64,000 bases of DNA from Arthrobacter sp. UKPF54-2 (GTDB lineage: Bacteria; Actinomycetota; Actinomycetes; Actinomycetales; Micrococcaceae), in NCBI RefSeq assembly GCF_007858535.1, contig NZ_CP040174.1, positions 2,046,001 through 2,110,000 of the forward strand, given 5' to 3'. The notes under the pieces were generated by a model, which worked only from the letters and a program-made list of their open reading frames with translations, searched no databases and was not told the DNA's origin. The position numbers were made by a program, and so were the translations under genes. Below, piece after piece: positions 1 through 8,449 of this stretch (positions are counted from its first letter, which is position 1; every line of letters begins with the position of its first letter).

Positions 1-347
1 ACCCGGATCTGCGCCGGATCGGACCCCGGGCTGAGGATGTCGCGGATGCCGGCACGCATGGCCAGGAGCACGAAGTCCGGGTCGGGTTCACCCACCAGGA
101 TGACGCTGAGCTCGGGCAGCTGGACGTCGAAGACGGTGGCGAGCCTCAGGGCATCCTCGATGGGAACGTCCGGGCCCAGGATGAGCACCTCGGGGCGTTC
201 CTGGTCGAGGTTGGCGAACAGCTCGCCGGGGTCCGCAGGGTTGACGAAGGCGAAGGTCTGGACGCCGCCGGGCAGTCCGCCCCCGACGGCCTGCCGGACC
301 CGCGCGTCGAAGTCGGCGTTGGGCGTGATCAGGACAAAGCGGCTCAT
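1..347 (-). CDS. CpaE/TadZ-like pilus assembly protein, N-terminal part (partial)
   Basis: The gene runs off the left edge, so only about 115 N-terminal residues are visible. They begin MSRFVLITPNADFDARV and form an atypical receiver-like domain, including the segment AMRAGIRDILSP. The complete CpaE homologue at 8446-9639 has the matching segment AMRSGIRDVITP at the same place. By family, CpaE/TadZ proteins carry this domain followed by a ParA/MinD-type ATPase that places the Tad secretion machine at a pole. Whether this copy keeps the ATPase cannot be seen. The ATG overlaps the TGA of the upstream cpaB (ATGA), the same coupling as in the other cpaB-cpaE pair, which supports the start. Confidence 0.75.
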   Translation of the reverse strand, partial: MSRFVLITPNADFDARVRQAVGGGLPGGVQTFAFVNPADPGELFANLDQERPEVLILGPDVPIEDALRLATVFDVQLPELSVILVGEPDPDFVLLAMRAGIRDILSPGSDPAQIR

Positions 348-1117
348 TTGTAGACCTCGGGTCGGGTCATGATGCCCGGGCGGGCAGCTTCAGTAGCATC
401 GAGCGGTTCCTTGCTCAACCAGATACTCGCGATGTCCGCGAAGTTGGAGGCGTAGACGATCTTCGTAGCGTCCGGCTCATTGACGGCGACGGTGAGGAGC
501 AAGGAGCCGGTAGGCAGCGAGGTGTCCTCCGCGGGGGCGGCCGCTGCGCCGCTGGGGGTCGACTGCGGGCTGGGTGTCGCCACGGGTGCGCGTTGCACCG
601 CCGTTATTAGAACCTTGTGGATGGAGAGCTGGGTGGTCTCACCCTTGCCCTCCATTCCGCCGTTCTTCAGGTTGATGAAGATGCCGACGTGGTCCCCGAC
701 GGCGATACGGCCGCCGACCACCCGCTGCGGTTCGAGCTGGAAGGAGACCTCCTGCAGTCCTTTGGGTACTTCCACCGACCCGCTGGTCTTGAGCGCCTCC
801 GGCTCGACCAGCCGCTCGGCCACGAGCTGCTCGCCCGGGAGCAGAGCGACGGCGGTGACCTTCCCAGCCAGCCCGTCCAGGTTCTTCAGCGCCGTTTTGG
901 AGACAGCCTTACCGGGAAGTTCCTGGCTGGTGACAAAGGCGGCAAGCGTGGCGACCGGGGTTCCTGCGGGAACGGCCTTTTGCACGACCATCACGGTGAC
1001 CGGTTCCAGGTTCTGCAGTGCCCTGCTGTCGGCGCCCTGGGCGTAGCTGACAACGAGGATGGCACCAACAATGGCCAGGACAACGGCGGCCAGTCCTGCC
1101 AATAAGCGTGACTTCAA
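344..1117 (-). CDS. cpaB: CpaB/RcpC-like Flp pilus assembly protein (second copy)
   Basis: A 257-residue protein with an N-terminal membrane anchor (KSRLLAGLAAVVLAIVGAIL), then a SAF domain (residues about 40-110, PVTVMVVQKAVPAGTPV and LLPGEQLVAERL) and an RcpC/CpaB C-terminal region. CpaB proteins are periplasmic or cell-wall parts of Tad pili. I chose the TTG start at 1117 because AGGAG lies seven bases upstream and the protein then begins exactly like the paralogue at 9636-10364 (MKSRLLAGLAA). A longer in-frame reading to 1369 would enter the upstream tadG gene and has no domain support. The stop overlaps the next gene by four bases. Function is assigned by family. Confidence 0.85.
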   Translation of the reverse strand: MKSRLLAGLAAVVLAIVGAILVVSYAQGADSRALQNLEPVTVMVVQKAVPAGTPVATLAAFVTSQELPGKAVSKTALKNLDGLAGKVTAVALLPGEQLVAERLVEPEALKTSGSVEVPKGLQEVSFQLEPQRVVGGRIAVGDHVGIFINLKNGGMEGKGETTQLSIHKVLITAVQRAPVATPSPQSTPSGAAAAPAEDTSLPTGSLLLTVAVNEPDATKIVYASNFADIASIWLSKEPLDATEAARPGIMTRPEVYK

Positions 1118-1151
1118 AAACTGCTCCTGAACTTGTTGGTGGACGAGTCTG

Positions 1152-2186
1152 CTATTGCGTGAGGCGGACGATGGCGGCGCCATAGTTGTCCGTAGATCCA
1201 AGCGAGTAACCGTCGGCCAAGGAAACGAAGGTAATAAACGTTCCGATGATCCCGCGGCAACTGCCGGTGCATTCCAGCGCGGATGGCACGTGGGGGCGCG
1301 CGTTACGGAACGAATATGGCAAGGAGCCGTTTCCACTAAATTTCCAGCCGGAGACTGAGAAGGCAGCAAACGCGATCAGGCCGTACCGGGCGTTTCGCCC
1401 GGACCCGGTCGTCGTGTTGAATATGGGCAGAAAGACGGTCACCGGCCTGCCTGCAGTGATGTCATCGGCCCAGCGCTGGAGGAGGCCAGAACAGTTGCCG
1501 GGCGGGTTGTTTCCGGGATCGCTGGCCGCAACGCCGCGGGCGAGGTCGATCGTGGCACCGCAGGCGCCGTTATCTTGCATGAGCCAACCAAAACCCCCGG
1601 GCACGGCTGCACCCGAAGGTCCATACATGCAATCGGGGTTGGTGCCTTTGCCGTGATTTTGAAGCAGTTGCATGGGGCCGTTGACCTGCCCCTTGACCTG
1701 GCAAATCGAAAACGCCAGCGGAAAGGGCGCCTGCCCTGCCACGGGGCGGCCCCATTGCACGGCAGACGCGGCCGTTACCTCTGCGGTGTCGAACCCCAAG
1801 GCCCGTGCGAAGAACAAGGAAACCCGGTTAGGGTCCTTGCCGGGTTCCTGGGCCGCGGCGGCGACAGTGACAGTGCGGTTTGCCTTGTCCAGCAGCAGGG
1901 ACTGAACGTTGCTAGCGCCGTCGGCCGCATTGCCGTTGGCAAGAACCCGTGCGAGCGGGGACGTGGGGGAGCATTCGACGTCGTTGATGTCTTTCGCGCA
2001 CTTTTGCGCCACGGCAAGGGCCGCGGCATCGGAGCTGTTGCGCAGCTGGGTGCGTTCGGCGTACAGCATGCCGACGTCGACGGCGAGGGCACTGAAACCC
2101 AGTAGGGCCACCATCAGGATCGCGACCATGACCGCGATCCCGCCGCGCTCGCGGTCAGGGGGAGTTGCGCTGGTTAGCCGCCGCAC
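1152..2186 (-). CDS. TadG-like Flp pilus assembly protein
   Basis: A 344-residue protein that starts with a short positively charged stretch and one membrane segment (GGIAVMVAILMVALLGFSALA, about residues 15-35), followed by DVGMLYAERTQLRNSSDAAALA. This is the hallmark of the TadG-like N-terminal domain (pseudopilin-like putative Flp-assembly protein). The remainder is extracytoplasmic, with several cysteines and no vWA MIDAS motif, unlike the tadG at 3168-4634. The GTG start overlaps the end of tadE by 13 bases and has AAGGAG eight bases upstream. It belongs to the second pilus module (Flp, TadE, TadG, CpaB, CpaE). Confidence 0.85.
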   Translation of the reverse strand: MRRLTSATPPDRERGGIAVMVAILMVALLGFSALAVDVGMLYAERTQLRNSSDAAALAVAQKCAKDINDVECSPTSPLARVLANGNAADGASNVQSLLLDKANRTVTVAAAAQEPGKDPNRVSLFFARALGFDTAEVTAASAVQWGRPVAGQAPFPLAFSICQVKGQVNGPMQLLQNHGKGTNPDCMYGPSGAAVPGGFGWLMQDNGACGATIDLARGVAASDPGNNPPGNCSGLLQRWADDITAGRPVTVFLPIFNTTTGSGRNARYGLIAFAAFSVSGWKFSGNGSLPYSFRNARPHVPSALECTGSCRGIIGTFITFVSLADGYSLGSTDNYGAAIVRLTQ

Positions 2187-2548
2187 AGCATGACTCCTTT
2201 GCCTTCCATCGGGAACGGTCCGGCAATGCCGGTCATGGTGGAGAGCGTGTAGGTGATCTTGACCGTGACCTGGGCGCCGGACGCACAGGGGGTGGGGCTG
2301 ATGGTGATGTTGGAATCGGTGAGGGCCGGCTGCAATCCGCTGACGGCGTTCTTCACCGCCGTCTTGGCGGCGGTAGCGCTGTTGTTGATGGCCATCACCC
2401 GGACGCCTTCACGGGCCGCGCTGGAGAGCGAAATCTGCACGTTGTAGGCGCGGCCGAACTCCATGATGCCCAGCAGGATCATGACCAGAACCGGTGCCAG
2501 GAGAGCGAACTCCACCGCGACGGCGCCGCGCTCGCGTCTCTTGGACAT
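2174..2548 (-). CDS. TadE-like pseudopilin (second copy)
   Basis: A 124-residue TadE-family minor pseudopilin. After MSKRRERGAVAVEFALLAPV it has one hydrophobic helix (about residues 8-30) and the typical ISLSSAAREGVRVMA segment, then a short globular part with two cysteines. The G-AVAVEF motif is the expected prepilin-peptidase processing region (cleavage after Gly, Glu at +5). The ATG at 2548 was chosen because AGGCGG precedes it and the TadE domain starts there. The reading frame stays open 26 codons further upstream, but that part overlaps the hairpin after the pilin gene. Confidence 0.85.
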   Translation of the reverse strand: MSKRRERGAVAVEFALLAPVLVMILLGIMEFGRAYNVQISLSSAAREGVRVMAINNSATAAKTAVKNAVSGLQPALTDSNITISPTPCASGAQVTVKITYTLSTMTGIAGPFPMEGKGVMLCGG

Positions 2549-2592
2549 CGGGGACCGCCTTCCTGGGTCGCTGGGTGCGGACGCCTGAAAAC

Positions 2593-2634
2593 AGTTAGGG
2601 TCGGGAAAGGCCGGAGCCTTCCCCAACCCTGACT
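2593..2634 (-). terminator. Strong hairpin between Flp-like pilin and tadE
   Basis: Inverted repeat with 19-base arms at 2593-2611 and 2616-2634 and a four-base loop. On the minus-strand RNA there is one mismatch and two G-U pairs. GTTTTC follows the 3' arm. It sits right after the pilin stop codon and may act as an attenuator or as a 3'-end stabiliser for abundant pilin mRNA. Confidence 0.7.
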
Positions 2635-2653
2635 GGTGGATCGCTGAGCGGTG

Positions 2654-2893
2654 CTACTTGGAGCACTTGCCCGGGGTGGTAACGTCGCCGGCCGTGGTGG
2701 CTGCACCCATGGTGCCGCCCTTGACGCTGCAGGCAACCCCTTCGAAAGTGCTCGCAAGGTTTCCGCCGAGCATGGTGACGGCGACGATGATCACCACGGC
2801 GATGAGGGAGACCATGATGCCGTATTCGACGGCAGTGGCGCCGCGCTGGTCGCGGCGAAGACGGGTTGCGATGTTGGAGAAGAAGGAACGCAT
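2654..2893 (-). CDS. Flp-family type IVc pilin with C-terminal Cys pair (second pilin)
   Basis: A 79-residue Flp-type pilin. The leader MRSFFSNIATRLRRDQRG ends at the processing glycine and is followed by ATAVEYGIMVSLIAVVII, the Flp motif with Glu and Tyr at +5 and +6 and a hydrophobic helix. The ATG has AGGAG upstream. Compared with the pilin at 10504-10707 it has a longer C-terminus with two cysteines (VACSVKGG and PGKCSK) that could form a disulfide. It opens the second pilus module. By family it is processed by the TadV peptidase encoded at 10975-11640. That it is a minor or alternative pilin is inference. Confidence 0.88.
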   Translation of the reverse strand: MRSFFSNIATRLRRDQRGATAVEYGIMVSLIAVVIIVAVTMLGGNLASTFEGVACSVKGGTMGAATTAGDVTTPGKCSK

Positions 2894-3084
2894 TGGTGAC
2901 TCCTGAGCGAGTTGGGCGGCTGGCCCTGCACCAGCACTGAGAGGAACCTAGCAAGCGCCGGCACGCCGTCAATCCGACTTTCCAACATCCTGTGCCAAGA
3001 CTTCCCAAACTGCCCATTTCCTGTACGTTCCCTGCGCGGATCCTGCGTCAGGCAGCCCTTCCCGGCGAAACCCAGGGCACAGAA

Positions 3085-3115
3085 GGACCCCCTCGGCTCT
3101 GGTCCAAGGGGGTCC
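3085..3115 (-). terminator. Hairpin downstream of vWA-type tadG
   Basis: Perfect 9-bp arms GGACCCCCT (3085-3093) and AGGGGGTCC (3107-3115) with a 13-base loop, located after the tadG stop at 3168 and before the second pilin module. No clear U-tract follows. The rest of the 274-base gap (2894-3167) shows no gene and presumably holds the promoter of the second pilin. Confidence 0.45.
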
Positions 3116-3167
3116 GGTATCTGGGCAGATCGCCGGTGGCGGCTCTCGGCGGGTTACAGGCGGAAAG

Positions 3168-4634
3168 TCAGCCCGGAATTCGGAGAAGGTGTGAATGGGA
3201 GCTGATCGCGTTGATTGCCGAAACGAAGATCGGACCGAGGTCGGCCCCGTTCGAGGCGCAGAAGAAGTAGTCTCCGTCCGAGTTCTCCGCGGCCGCTAGT
3301 GCCGGCGTCGAACAGTCGTTGCTTGCGGTGCTTGGAACTCCGGGGGACTTCTCGGTTGCGGCGGCAGCGAGAACATCCCGCACGAACGCCGAACCGCTGC
3401 CACCACACCGGGCCGAAGTTGCTGCGTTGTACGCAACTGTCACGATCAGGATCCCTCGGGCCTTCGCGTCCGCCGCGACTGCCTTGAGATTATTGCAGGC
3501 CACAACAGAATCGGAATTCCTGATGTCGCCGGAGACGCCCACCGAGGTGACCCCCGAGATTCCGGACTCGTTCGGCTGACCATCCGTCTCCAGGACAATG
3601 GCCTTTCGGGGGGTCCCCGTGCGTCCCGGCAGCGTCCCGAGGTTGTTCGAATCCAAGCCGAGCAGATAGCGGGCCGCAGCCTTCACTGGCGAGGCAAGAT
3701 AAGTACCGCTGCCCGAGTGGGCCAGGCATTGAATGCCCTTGACGAGCGCGCTGCCATTGTTCAGCGCCGGCGTTGGGCCAGGCGTGGTGTAGTCGTTGGA
3801 GAACGGAACCGGGAGCCACGGGCCGCTCGTAGCCGAGCCCGAAGGAGTCGTGACGCAGCCTGTGGTGGGGTTGCTGCGGCCGATGGTGCCAAGAGCCACG
3901 TACTGCTGGTCCTTCGTCATGGTCTTGAGCGTCGTCTGGAGCGCGGTTTTCATACTCGCAAGGTCCGTGTCGCTCATACTTCCGGTCCGGTCGGCCACCA
4001 GTGCAACGTCCATGGGATTGGGGGTCTGGGCGCCGCATGAACCTTTGCATGCGGTGGCGGACAATGAACCTGTATTACCGGTATCGATGCCGATTGCGGG
4101 GCCGAAATTGAAGGATACGGATTTGTCGTCGGTTACGGTCAGCGTGTTGCACGTGTGTCCGCTTCCCGGGACGCACGGCACCGCGCAGATCTTCTCGCTG
4201 CACCGCGCTCCGCTGGTCGTACCCGGATTGCAAACGCTGGGGACCTGGCCGTTGCCCACCGTTCGGGCCGTTCCGGAGGAGGCCACCACGCACCAGAAGG
4301 TGACCGTGGGATCAGCTTGAGGGTCGTTGGCCTTCGCAAACGCGATTGCAGCGTTGCGGGCACCAGCGGGGTCGTCGGGAAGGGCCGACACGCCGGCCAG
4401 GGCCGCAGCGTCCAGGGCGTTGTTCAGGTGCTGGTGTTCGTACACCAGCCTGCCCACGTCCAGGGCCAGGGCCAGGACGCCGAAGAGGACCGGAAGCAGC
4501 AGCGCGAAGAGCACGGCGGCCGCTCCTCGTTCCCCAGCACTCCCGTTCCGCGGGCCCGCACTTCCCGTCCGTCCTCCCTCAGGCCAGGCCTGAACTCCGG
4601 GACCTTCGCTCGTAGTCGGCGCTACAGCGTGCAT
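3168..4634 (-). CDS. tadG: TadG pilus assembly protein with von Willebrand factor A domain
   Basis: A 488-residue protein. The TadG-like N-terminal module (about residues 35-85) has a membrane helix (AAAVLFALLLPVLFGVLALA) and the segment LVYEHQHLNNALDAAALAG. A Cys-rich spacer follows. From about residue 205 there is a vWA domain with a MIDAS-type motif (VALVADRTGSMSD, residues 211-222, with Thr where the canonical motif has Ser) and LETDGQPNE near residue 360. TadG proteins are membrane-anchored, surface-facing parts of Tad pili, and vWA domains usually bind metal and ligands. The ATG at 4634 overlaps the end of tadE by 13 bases. An upstream in-frame extension to 4772 lies inside tadE and is unlikely. 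Confidence 0.85.
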   Translation of the reverse strand: MHAVAPTTSEGPGVQAWPEGGRTGSAGPRNGSAGERGAAAVLFALLLPVLFGVLALALDVGRLVYEHQHLNNALDAAALAGVSALPDDPAGARNAAIAFAKANDPQADPTVTFWCVVASSGTARTVGNGQVPSVCNPGTTSGARCSEKICAVPCVPGSGHTCNTLTVTDDKSVSFNFGPAIGIDTGNTGSLSATACKGSCGAQTPNPMDVALVADRTGSMSDTDLASMKTALQTTLKTMTKDQQYVALGTIGRSNPTTGCVTTPSGSATSGPWLPVPFSNDYTTPGPTPALNNGSALVKGIQCLAHSGSGTYLASPVKAAARYLLGLDSNNLGTLPGRTGTPRKAIVLETDGQPNESGISGVTSVGVSGDIRNSDSVVACNNLKAVAADAKARGILIVTVAYNAATSARCGGSGSAFVRDVLAAAATEKSPGVPSTASNDCSTPALAAAENSDGDYFFCASNGADLGPIFVSAINAISSHSHLLRIPG

Positions 4635-5080
4635 GTTCCACCGCCCCAATTCTGCGCGCCAGACGTTACGGCGACTGCACCTTCCATTTTCATGACTGCT
4701 TTGGCTTCGAAGGTGCCGGAGAGAGCCCACGAATAAAAGCCGGACAGGGAGGACTGCGGGTAGCGCAGACATACGACCATGACGCCCGGAGCACCACCGG
4801 AGGTATTGACAGCGAACTTCACTTGGAGCTTGGCGCGGTCCAGTTCGCCCCCTCTGGCGTTGTTCGCGGCGGCGATGACATCGCCTTCGGTGACTCCTTG
4901 CCGGGCGGCCTCCCGCGCGGCGCCTTGAAGGTTGATTGTTTGGCCGTAGGCCGCCCCAAAATCGATCACGCCCAGAAGCATGGACAGGAGAATCGGAACT
5001 ACCAAGGCGAACTCAACAGCGGCCGCTCCCCGTTGCTCATGATCCAGATAACTCGAGTTGGGTGCCGAGAACCTAAACAT
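4622..5080 (-). CDS. tadE: TadE-like pseudopilin
   Basis: A 152-residue TadE-family pseudopilin. MFRFSAPNSSYLDHEQRG is the short leader, followed by AAAVEFALVVPILLSMLLG (processing Gly and Glu at +5, hydrophobic helix about residues 19-40) and NLQGAAREAARQGV, typical of TadE. The start is well supported: AGGAGG lies six bases before the ATG at 5080. The frame stays open far upstream through tadC (to 6028), which is only a GC-rich shadow. It ends inside the tadG start, so the two are translationally coupled. Confidence 0.87.
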   Translation of the reverse strand: MFRFSAPNSSYLDHEQRGAAAVEFALVVPILLSMLLGVIDFGAAYGQTINLQGAAREAARQGVTEGDVIAAANNARGGELDRAKLQVKFAVNTSGGAPGVMVVCLRYPQSSLSGFYSWALSGTFEAKAVMKMEGAVAVTSGAQNWGGGTCTL

Positions 5081-5160
5081 CTGCTCCTCCTTCAGTGTGG
5101 TCGGTGAACTTCCGGTGTTTCGGAAGCCAGGTGAAATGAGCCTCGGCATCAAATTCGTGT

Positions 5161-6042
5161 TCACCGCCCCGAAAAGGTGCTGATTGCATTGATGACCGCG
5201 GGGCCGAGGATGACGATAAAGAGCGGCGGAAAAATGAAGAGCAGCAAAGGAAAGACCACGGCCACGGGGAGCTTCATGGCCTTTTCTTCGGCGCGGAGGC
5301 GGCGTTTCGTTCGCATCTGCTCGGCCTGGGGCTTGAGCACACGGGCAATCGACAGGCCCTGGACATCGGCTTGGATGATGGCCGCTACGAAACTCTTCAG
5401 CTCCGGCACGGTGGAACGCGCGGCTAGGGCCTTGTAGGCCTCGCGCCGGGTCCTGCCGGCCTGGATGTCCTGCAGTGTACGAACAAGCTCTTCGGCCAGG
5501 GGGCCCCTCCCGCTCGTGCCGACGCGGGCCACTGCGGCCTCGAAGCCCAGGCCCGCCTCGACAGAGATCAGTAGTTGGTCCAGCACGTTGGGCAGGTCGA
5601 GCCTGATCCTTGCCTGGCGCTTCGTGCCGTTGTTGTATGTCAGCAGATCCGGCAGGAAGTAGCAGGCGGCCGTGAGCCCAAAGGCCAGGAAGGCCCCCTG
5701 CGGACTTCTGGCGGCCCCGAGCATGATGCCGACGAGGGCGCCCCCTAGGGCAGCGAGCGGCTTCAGTGTCAGAAGCCGATCCAAGGGCATTGAGGCGGGC
5801 CGGCCCGCGTTCGCCAGGAGCCGGTCCAGACGGGCGACGTAGGCGGCCGGTGTGAGGTCGCGGCCGAGGGTAGCGAGGCGGCTCGGCGCCTCGGTCGCGT
5901 CGCCGGTCCGGCGAGCGGCGACGGCGGTGAGCCGCGTCTGGATCAGCCGGCCGGAAGCTCGGTCGATCGAAATGACCGACCAGGCAAAGTACGACGCTGG
6001 AAGCACGACGGCGGAGATCATCAGCCACACTGCAACGGTCAT
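5161..6042 (-). CDS. tadC: TadC, type II/IV secretion system F-domain membrane protein
   Basis: A 293-residue integral membrane protein of the T2SSF/GspF family, the inner-membrane platform of Tad secretion together with TadB. There are N-terminal helices (VAVWLMISAVVLPASYFA), a central pair around residues 100-135, a cytoplasmic T2SSF core (DLLISVEAG-like segment LDQLLISVEAGLGFEAAVAR, and SFVAAIIQADVQGLSIARVL) and a C-terminal helix (VVFPLLLFIFPPLFIVIL). AGGGGG precedes the ATG at 6042. It lies 11 bases after tadB, in one operon. Confidence 0.9.
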   Translation of the reverse strand: MTVAVWLMISAVVLPASYFAWSVISIDRASGRLIQTRLTAVAARRTGDATEAPSRLATLGRDLTPAAYVARLDRLLANAGRPASMPLDRLLTLKPLAALGGALVGIMLGAARSPQGAFLAFGLTAACYFLPDLLTYNNGTKRQARIRLDLPNVLDQLLISVEAGLGFEAAVARVGTSGRGPLAEELVRTLQDIQAGRTRREAYKALAARSTVPELKSFVAAIIQADVQGLSIARVLKPQAEQMRTKRRLRAEEKAMKLPVAVVFPLLLFIFPPLFIVILGPAVINAISTFSGR

Positions 6043-6053
6043 GGTGGTTCCCC

Positions 6054-7016
6054 CTAGAAATTGATCTTGACCATGCGGCTGATCCAGAAGGATCCGATCG
6101 CCATCATGATCACGCCGACAGAAATGAGGACCCAACCGAGAAGGGACTCCGTCAGGACCCCCACATACGTCGGATTGGATAGGTGCAGGAAAGCCGCGAC
6201 GAAAAAAGGCAGGGCAATGAGGATGTACGCGGAGAACTTTCCCTCCGCTGCCAGGGCGCGCACCTGGCCCTTAATCTGCGCCCGCTCCCGCACCGTGTCA
6301 GCGACGTGGTCGAGAACGCCGGCCAGATCGCCGCCGACTTCGCGGTTGATCTCAATTGCCTGGCTGAGCCACCCGAAGTCCTCGCACTCCATGGTCGCTG
6401 CTACCTCCGCCATCGATTCCGAAATATTACGACCGACCCTTTGCTCGTTGACGATCCTGGCCAGCTCTTCGGACATGGGGGCGGGCATCTCCGTGCTCGC
6501 GGTATGAAGGCTCTGGACGATGCCGTGACCGGCGCGCAGGCTGCCAGACAGCGACATCAGCATGTCGCTCAACTGTCCCTCGAAGGCGCTTCGACGCCGT
6601 CCGGACTTGACCGAGATGAGCATCCACCCGCCCATCGGCGCGAGCGCTGCAAGAACGACCGCCATAACGGGGTTTCCGACCAGAAGCCCGGTAGTACCGA
6701 GCACGAAGCTGCCAATGAGAACCAGGAGCGTAAACTCCGCCGGAGCCACTTTCAACCCGGCTTTGCTCAGCGCCACGCGCCCAAACGGCCCGCGTTGCCC
6801 CGAACCCATGGTTCGTTCCACCGCAGTCACCGTCGCCCCCGTCAGCGTGGATAGCCGGGAACTGCTTGCCTTGGGCGAGTACGGCCTCCTCCGGTTCAGC
6901 TGGATGTCCGCGTAACGCGGCTTGAACGCGACGAAGAGGGCCAGGGCTGCGGCGGCGAGGAGCGAAGCCGCTCCCGAGATCAGCGCGGTATCAGGGACCA
7001 CAGCCCTCACCGCCAC
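6054..7016 (-). CDS. tadB: TadB, type II/IV secretion system F-domain membrane protein
   Basis: A 320-residue membrane protein. It has an N-terminal helix, a helix pair (FTLLVLIGSFVLGTTGLLVG and VMAVVLAALAPMGGWMLI, about residues 95-135), a T2SSF domain (LSDMLMSLSGSLRAGHGIVQSL, residues about 150-280, with AIEINREVGGDLAGVLDHVA) and C-terminal helices. The T2SSF domain and its place between cpaF and tadC identify TadB, the partner of TadC in the platform on which the CpaF ATPase acts. The ATG overlaps the end of cpaF by 10 bases. Confidence 0.9.
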   Translation of the reverse strand: MAVRAVVPDTALISGAASLLAAAALALFVAFKPRYADIQLNRRRPYSPKASSSRLSTLTGATVTAVERTMGSGQRGPFGRVALSKAGLKVAPAEFTLLVLIGSFVLGTTGLLVGNPVMAVVLAALAPMGGWMLISVKSGRRRSAFEGQLSDMLMSLSGSLRAGHGIVQSLHTASTEMPAPMSEELARIVNEQRVGRNISESMAEVAATMECEDFGWLSQAIEINREVGGDLAGVLDHVADTVRERAQIKGQVRALAAEGKFSAYILIALPFFVAAFLHLSNPTYVGVLTESLLGWVLISVGVIMMAIGSFWISRMVKINF

Positions 7017-8449
7017 TGGTTCTGGGACGCCGGCAAGAAAATCTCCGGAGGAAGGACGACTCCCACGTCCGCAAATTTTTCAACAAACCGTGGACGCACC
7101 CCGGTGGCAATGGACTTGCCAAGGAAACGTCCCTCTGCGTCGACGCCGGCCGCGTAGTCGAAGGAGAAAGCATCCTGGAGCGTCACAACGTCCCCCTCCA
7201 TGCCCAGCACTTCAGTAATGTGCGTCACGCGCCTCGTCCCGTCCTTAAGCCGGCTCAATTGCACAACAACGTCAACCGCACTTGCGATTTGCTCCCGGAT
7301 CGCCCGCAGCGGAAGGTCCATGCCTGCCATGAGCACCAAGGTCTCCAATCGGGCGACGGCGTCCCGCGGCGAATTCGAGTGCACCGTGGAGATGGATCCG
7401 TCGTGGCCTGTGTTCATGGCCTGCAGCATGTCCAGTGCCTCGCCACCCCGGACCTCGCCAACTACAATCCGGTCCGGCCGCATGCGTAGGGAGTTCCGTA
7501 CCAGATCCCGGATCTCGATGGCCCCCCGGCCTTCGATATTTGCCGGCCGACTTTCCAAACGAACGACATGGTCCTGCTGCAGCTGCAATTCGACGGCGTC
7601 TTCAATCGTGACAATTCGTTCGTCCGCAGGAATAAAAGAGGAAAGAACATTCAGCAGCGTGGTCTTTCCCGTACCAGTGCCACCCGAGACGATAATGTTC
7701 AGGCGGGCACGGACACAGGCATCCAGCACCTGGGCCATTGCCGGTGACAGGGAATCGAAGGCGATCAGGTCCGCCACAGTAAGTGGCGCAGCTGAGAACT
7801 TGCGGATTGTTAGCGACGGCCCGTCGACCGCCAAAGGCGGGATGACGGCATTGACGCGTGAGCCGTCCTGAAGTCGTGCGTCAACCAGCGGCGAAGACTC
7901 ATCGATGCGGCGCCCGATCCGAGCAACGATGCGTTCGATGACGCTGCGAAGGTGGGCTTCGGAACTGAACGAGGTGCCGGTCAAATGCAGCTTGCCGGCC
8001 CGTTCCACGTATATTCTGCTGGCGCCATTGACCATTATTTCCGAGACCAGGGGGTCATCCAGCAGCCGCTGAAGGGGGCCGAAGCCCAGTATTTCGTCAA
8101 CGATTTCGCGGATGAGCCGCCGTCGTTCCTCCGGCGTAAGAGGAACCTGCGCTTCGTCAATGAAGTCGCCGAGGGCTTCCCGCACCATTCGCCGCACGTC
8201 GCCTTCATCGAGGGTGTTGTCGGTGATCCGGCTGCCCAGGCGCGTAGTGAGTTCGTCTGCTGCACGCTTCTTGAGGCCGGCCAGGGCATCGGCGCTGGGA
8301 GAGGGCAGCGCTGCTGTGCCATTCGACAAATGGGAGTCGCTGCCTTTGAACAAGCCGGGAGAGGGTGCGGTACCCGAGTCGCCAACGGTCTTTGGCGCGG
8401 TTGGGTCGGCGGTCAGCCCTGCGGCTTCGAGCCGGTCGATGAGAGTCAT
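7007..8449 (-). CDS. cpaF: CpaF/TadA pilus assembly ATPase
   Basis: A 480-residue secretion ATPase of the VirB11/GspE superfamily that powers Flp pilus assembly. The Walker A motif GGTGTGKTT is at residues 256-264. VTIEDAVELQL (about 279-290), RMRPDRIVVGEVRGGEALDMLQAMNTGHDG and STVHSNSP are the Asp-box, Walker B and His-box segments. An N-terminal domain with PLTPEERRRLIREIVDEILG precedes them. The ATG at 8449 overlaps the TGA of cpaE (ATGA), with GGCGGAG upstream. A longer frame continues upstream but lies inside cpaE. Essential for Tad systems by family knowledge. Confidence 0.95.
   Translation of the reverse strand: MTLIDRLEAAGLTADPTAPKTVGDSGTAPSPGLFKGSDSHLSNGTAALPSPSADALAGLKKRAADELTTRLGSRITDNTLDEGDVRRMVREALGDFIDEAQVPLTPEERRRLIREIVDEILGFGPLQRLLDDPLVSEIMVNGASRIYVERAGKLHLTGTSFSSEAHLRSVIERIVARIGRRIDESSPLVDARLQDGSRVNAVIPPLAVDGPSLTIRKFSAAPLTVADLIAFDSLSPAMAQVLDACVRARLNIIVSGGTGTGKTTLLNVLSSFIPADERIVTIEDAVELQLQQDHVVRLESRPANIEGRGAIEIRDLVRNSLRMRPDRIVVGEVRGGEALDMLQAMNTGHDGSISTVHSNSPRDAVARLETLVLMAGMDLPLRAIREQIASAVDVVVQLSRLKDGTRRVTHITEVLGMEGDVVTLQDAFSFDYAAGVDAEGRFLGKSIATGVRPRFVEKFADVGVVLPPEIFLPASQNQWR

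Noticed and set aside
4622..6028. Single 468-residue protein reading through tadC into tadE on the minus strand
   Set aside because: The first two thirds are an out-of-frame shadow of tadC. The real tadE start has AGGAGG at 5080.
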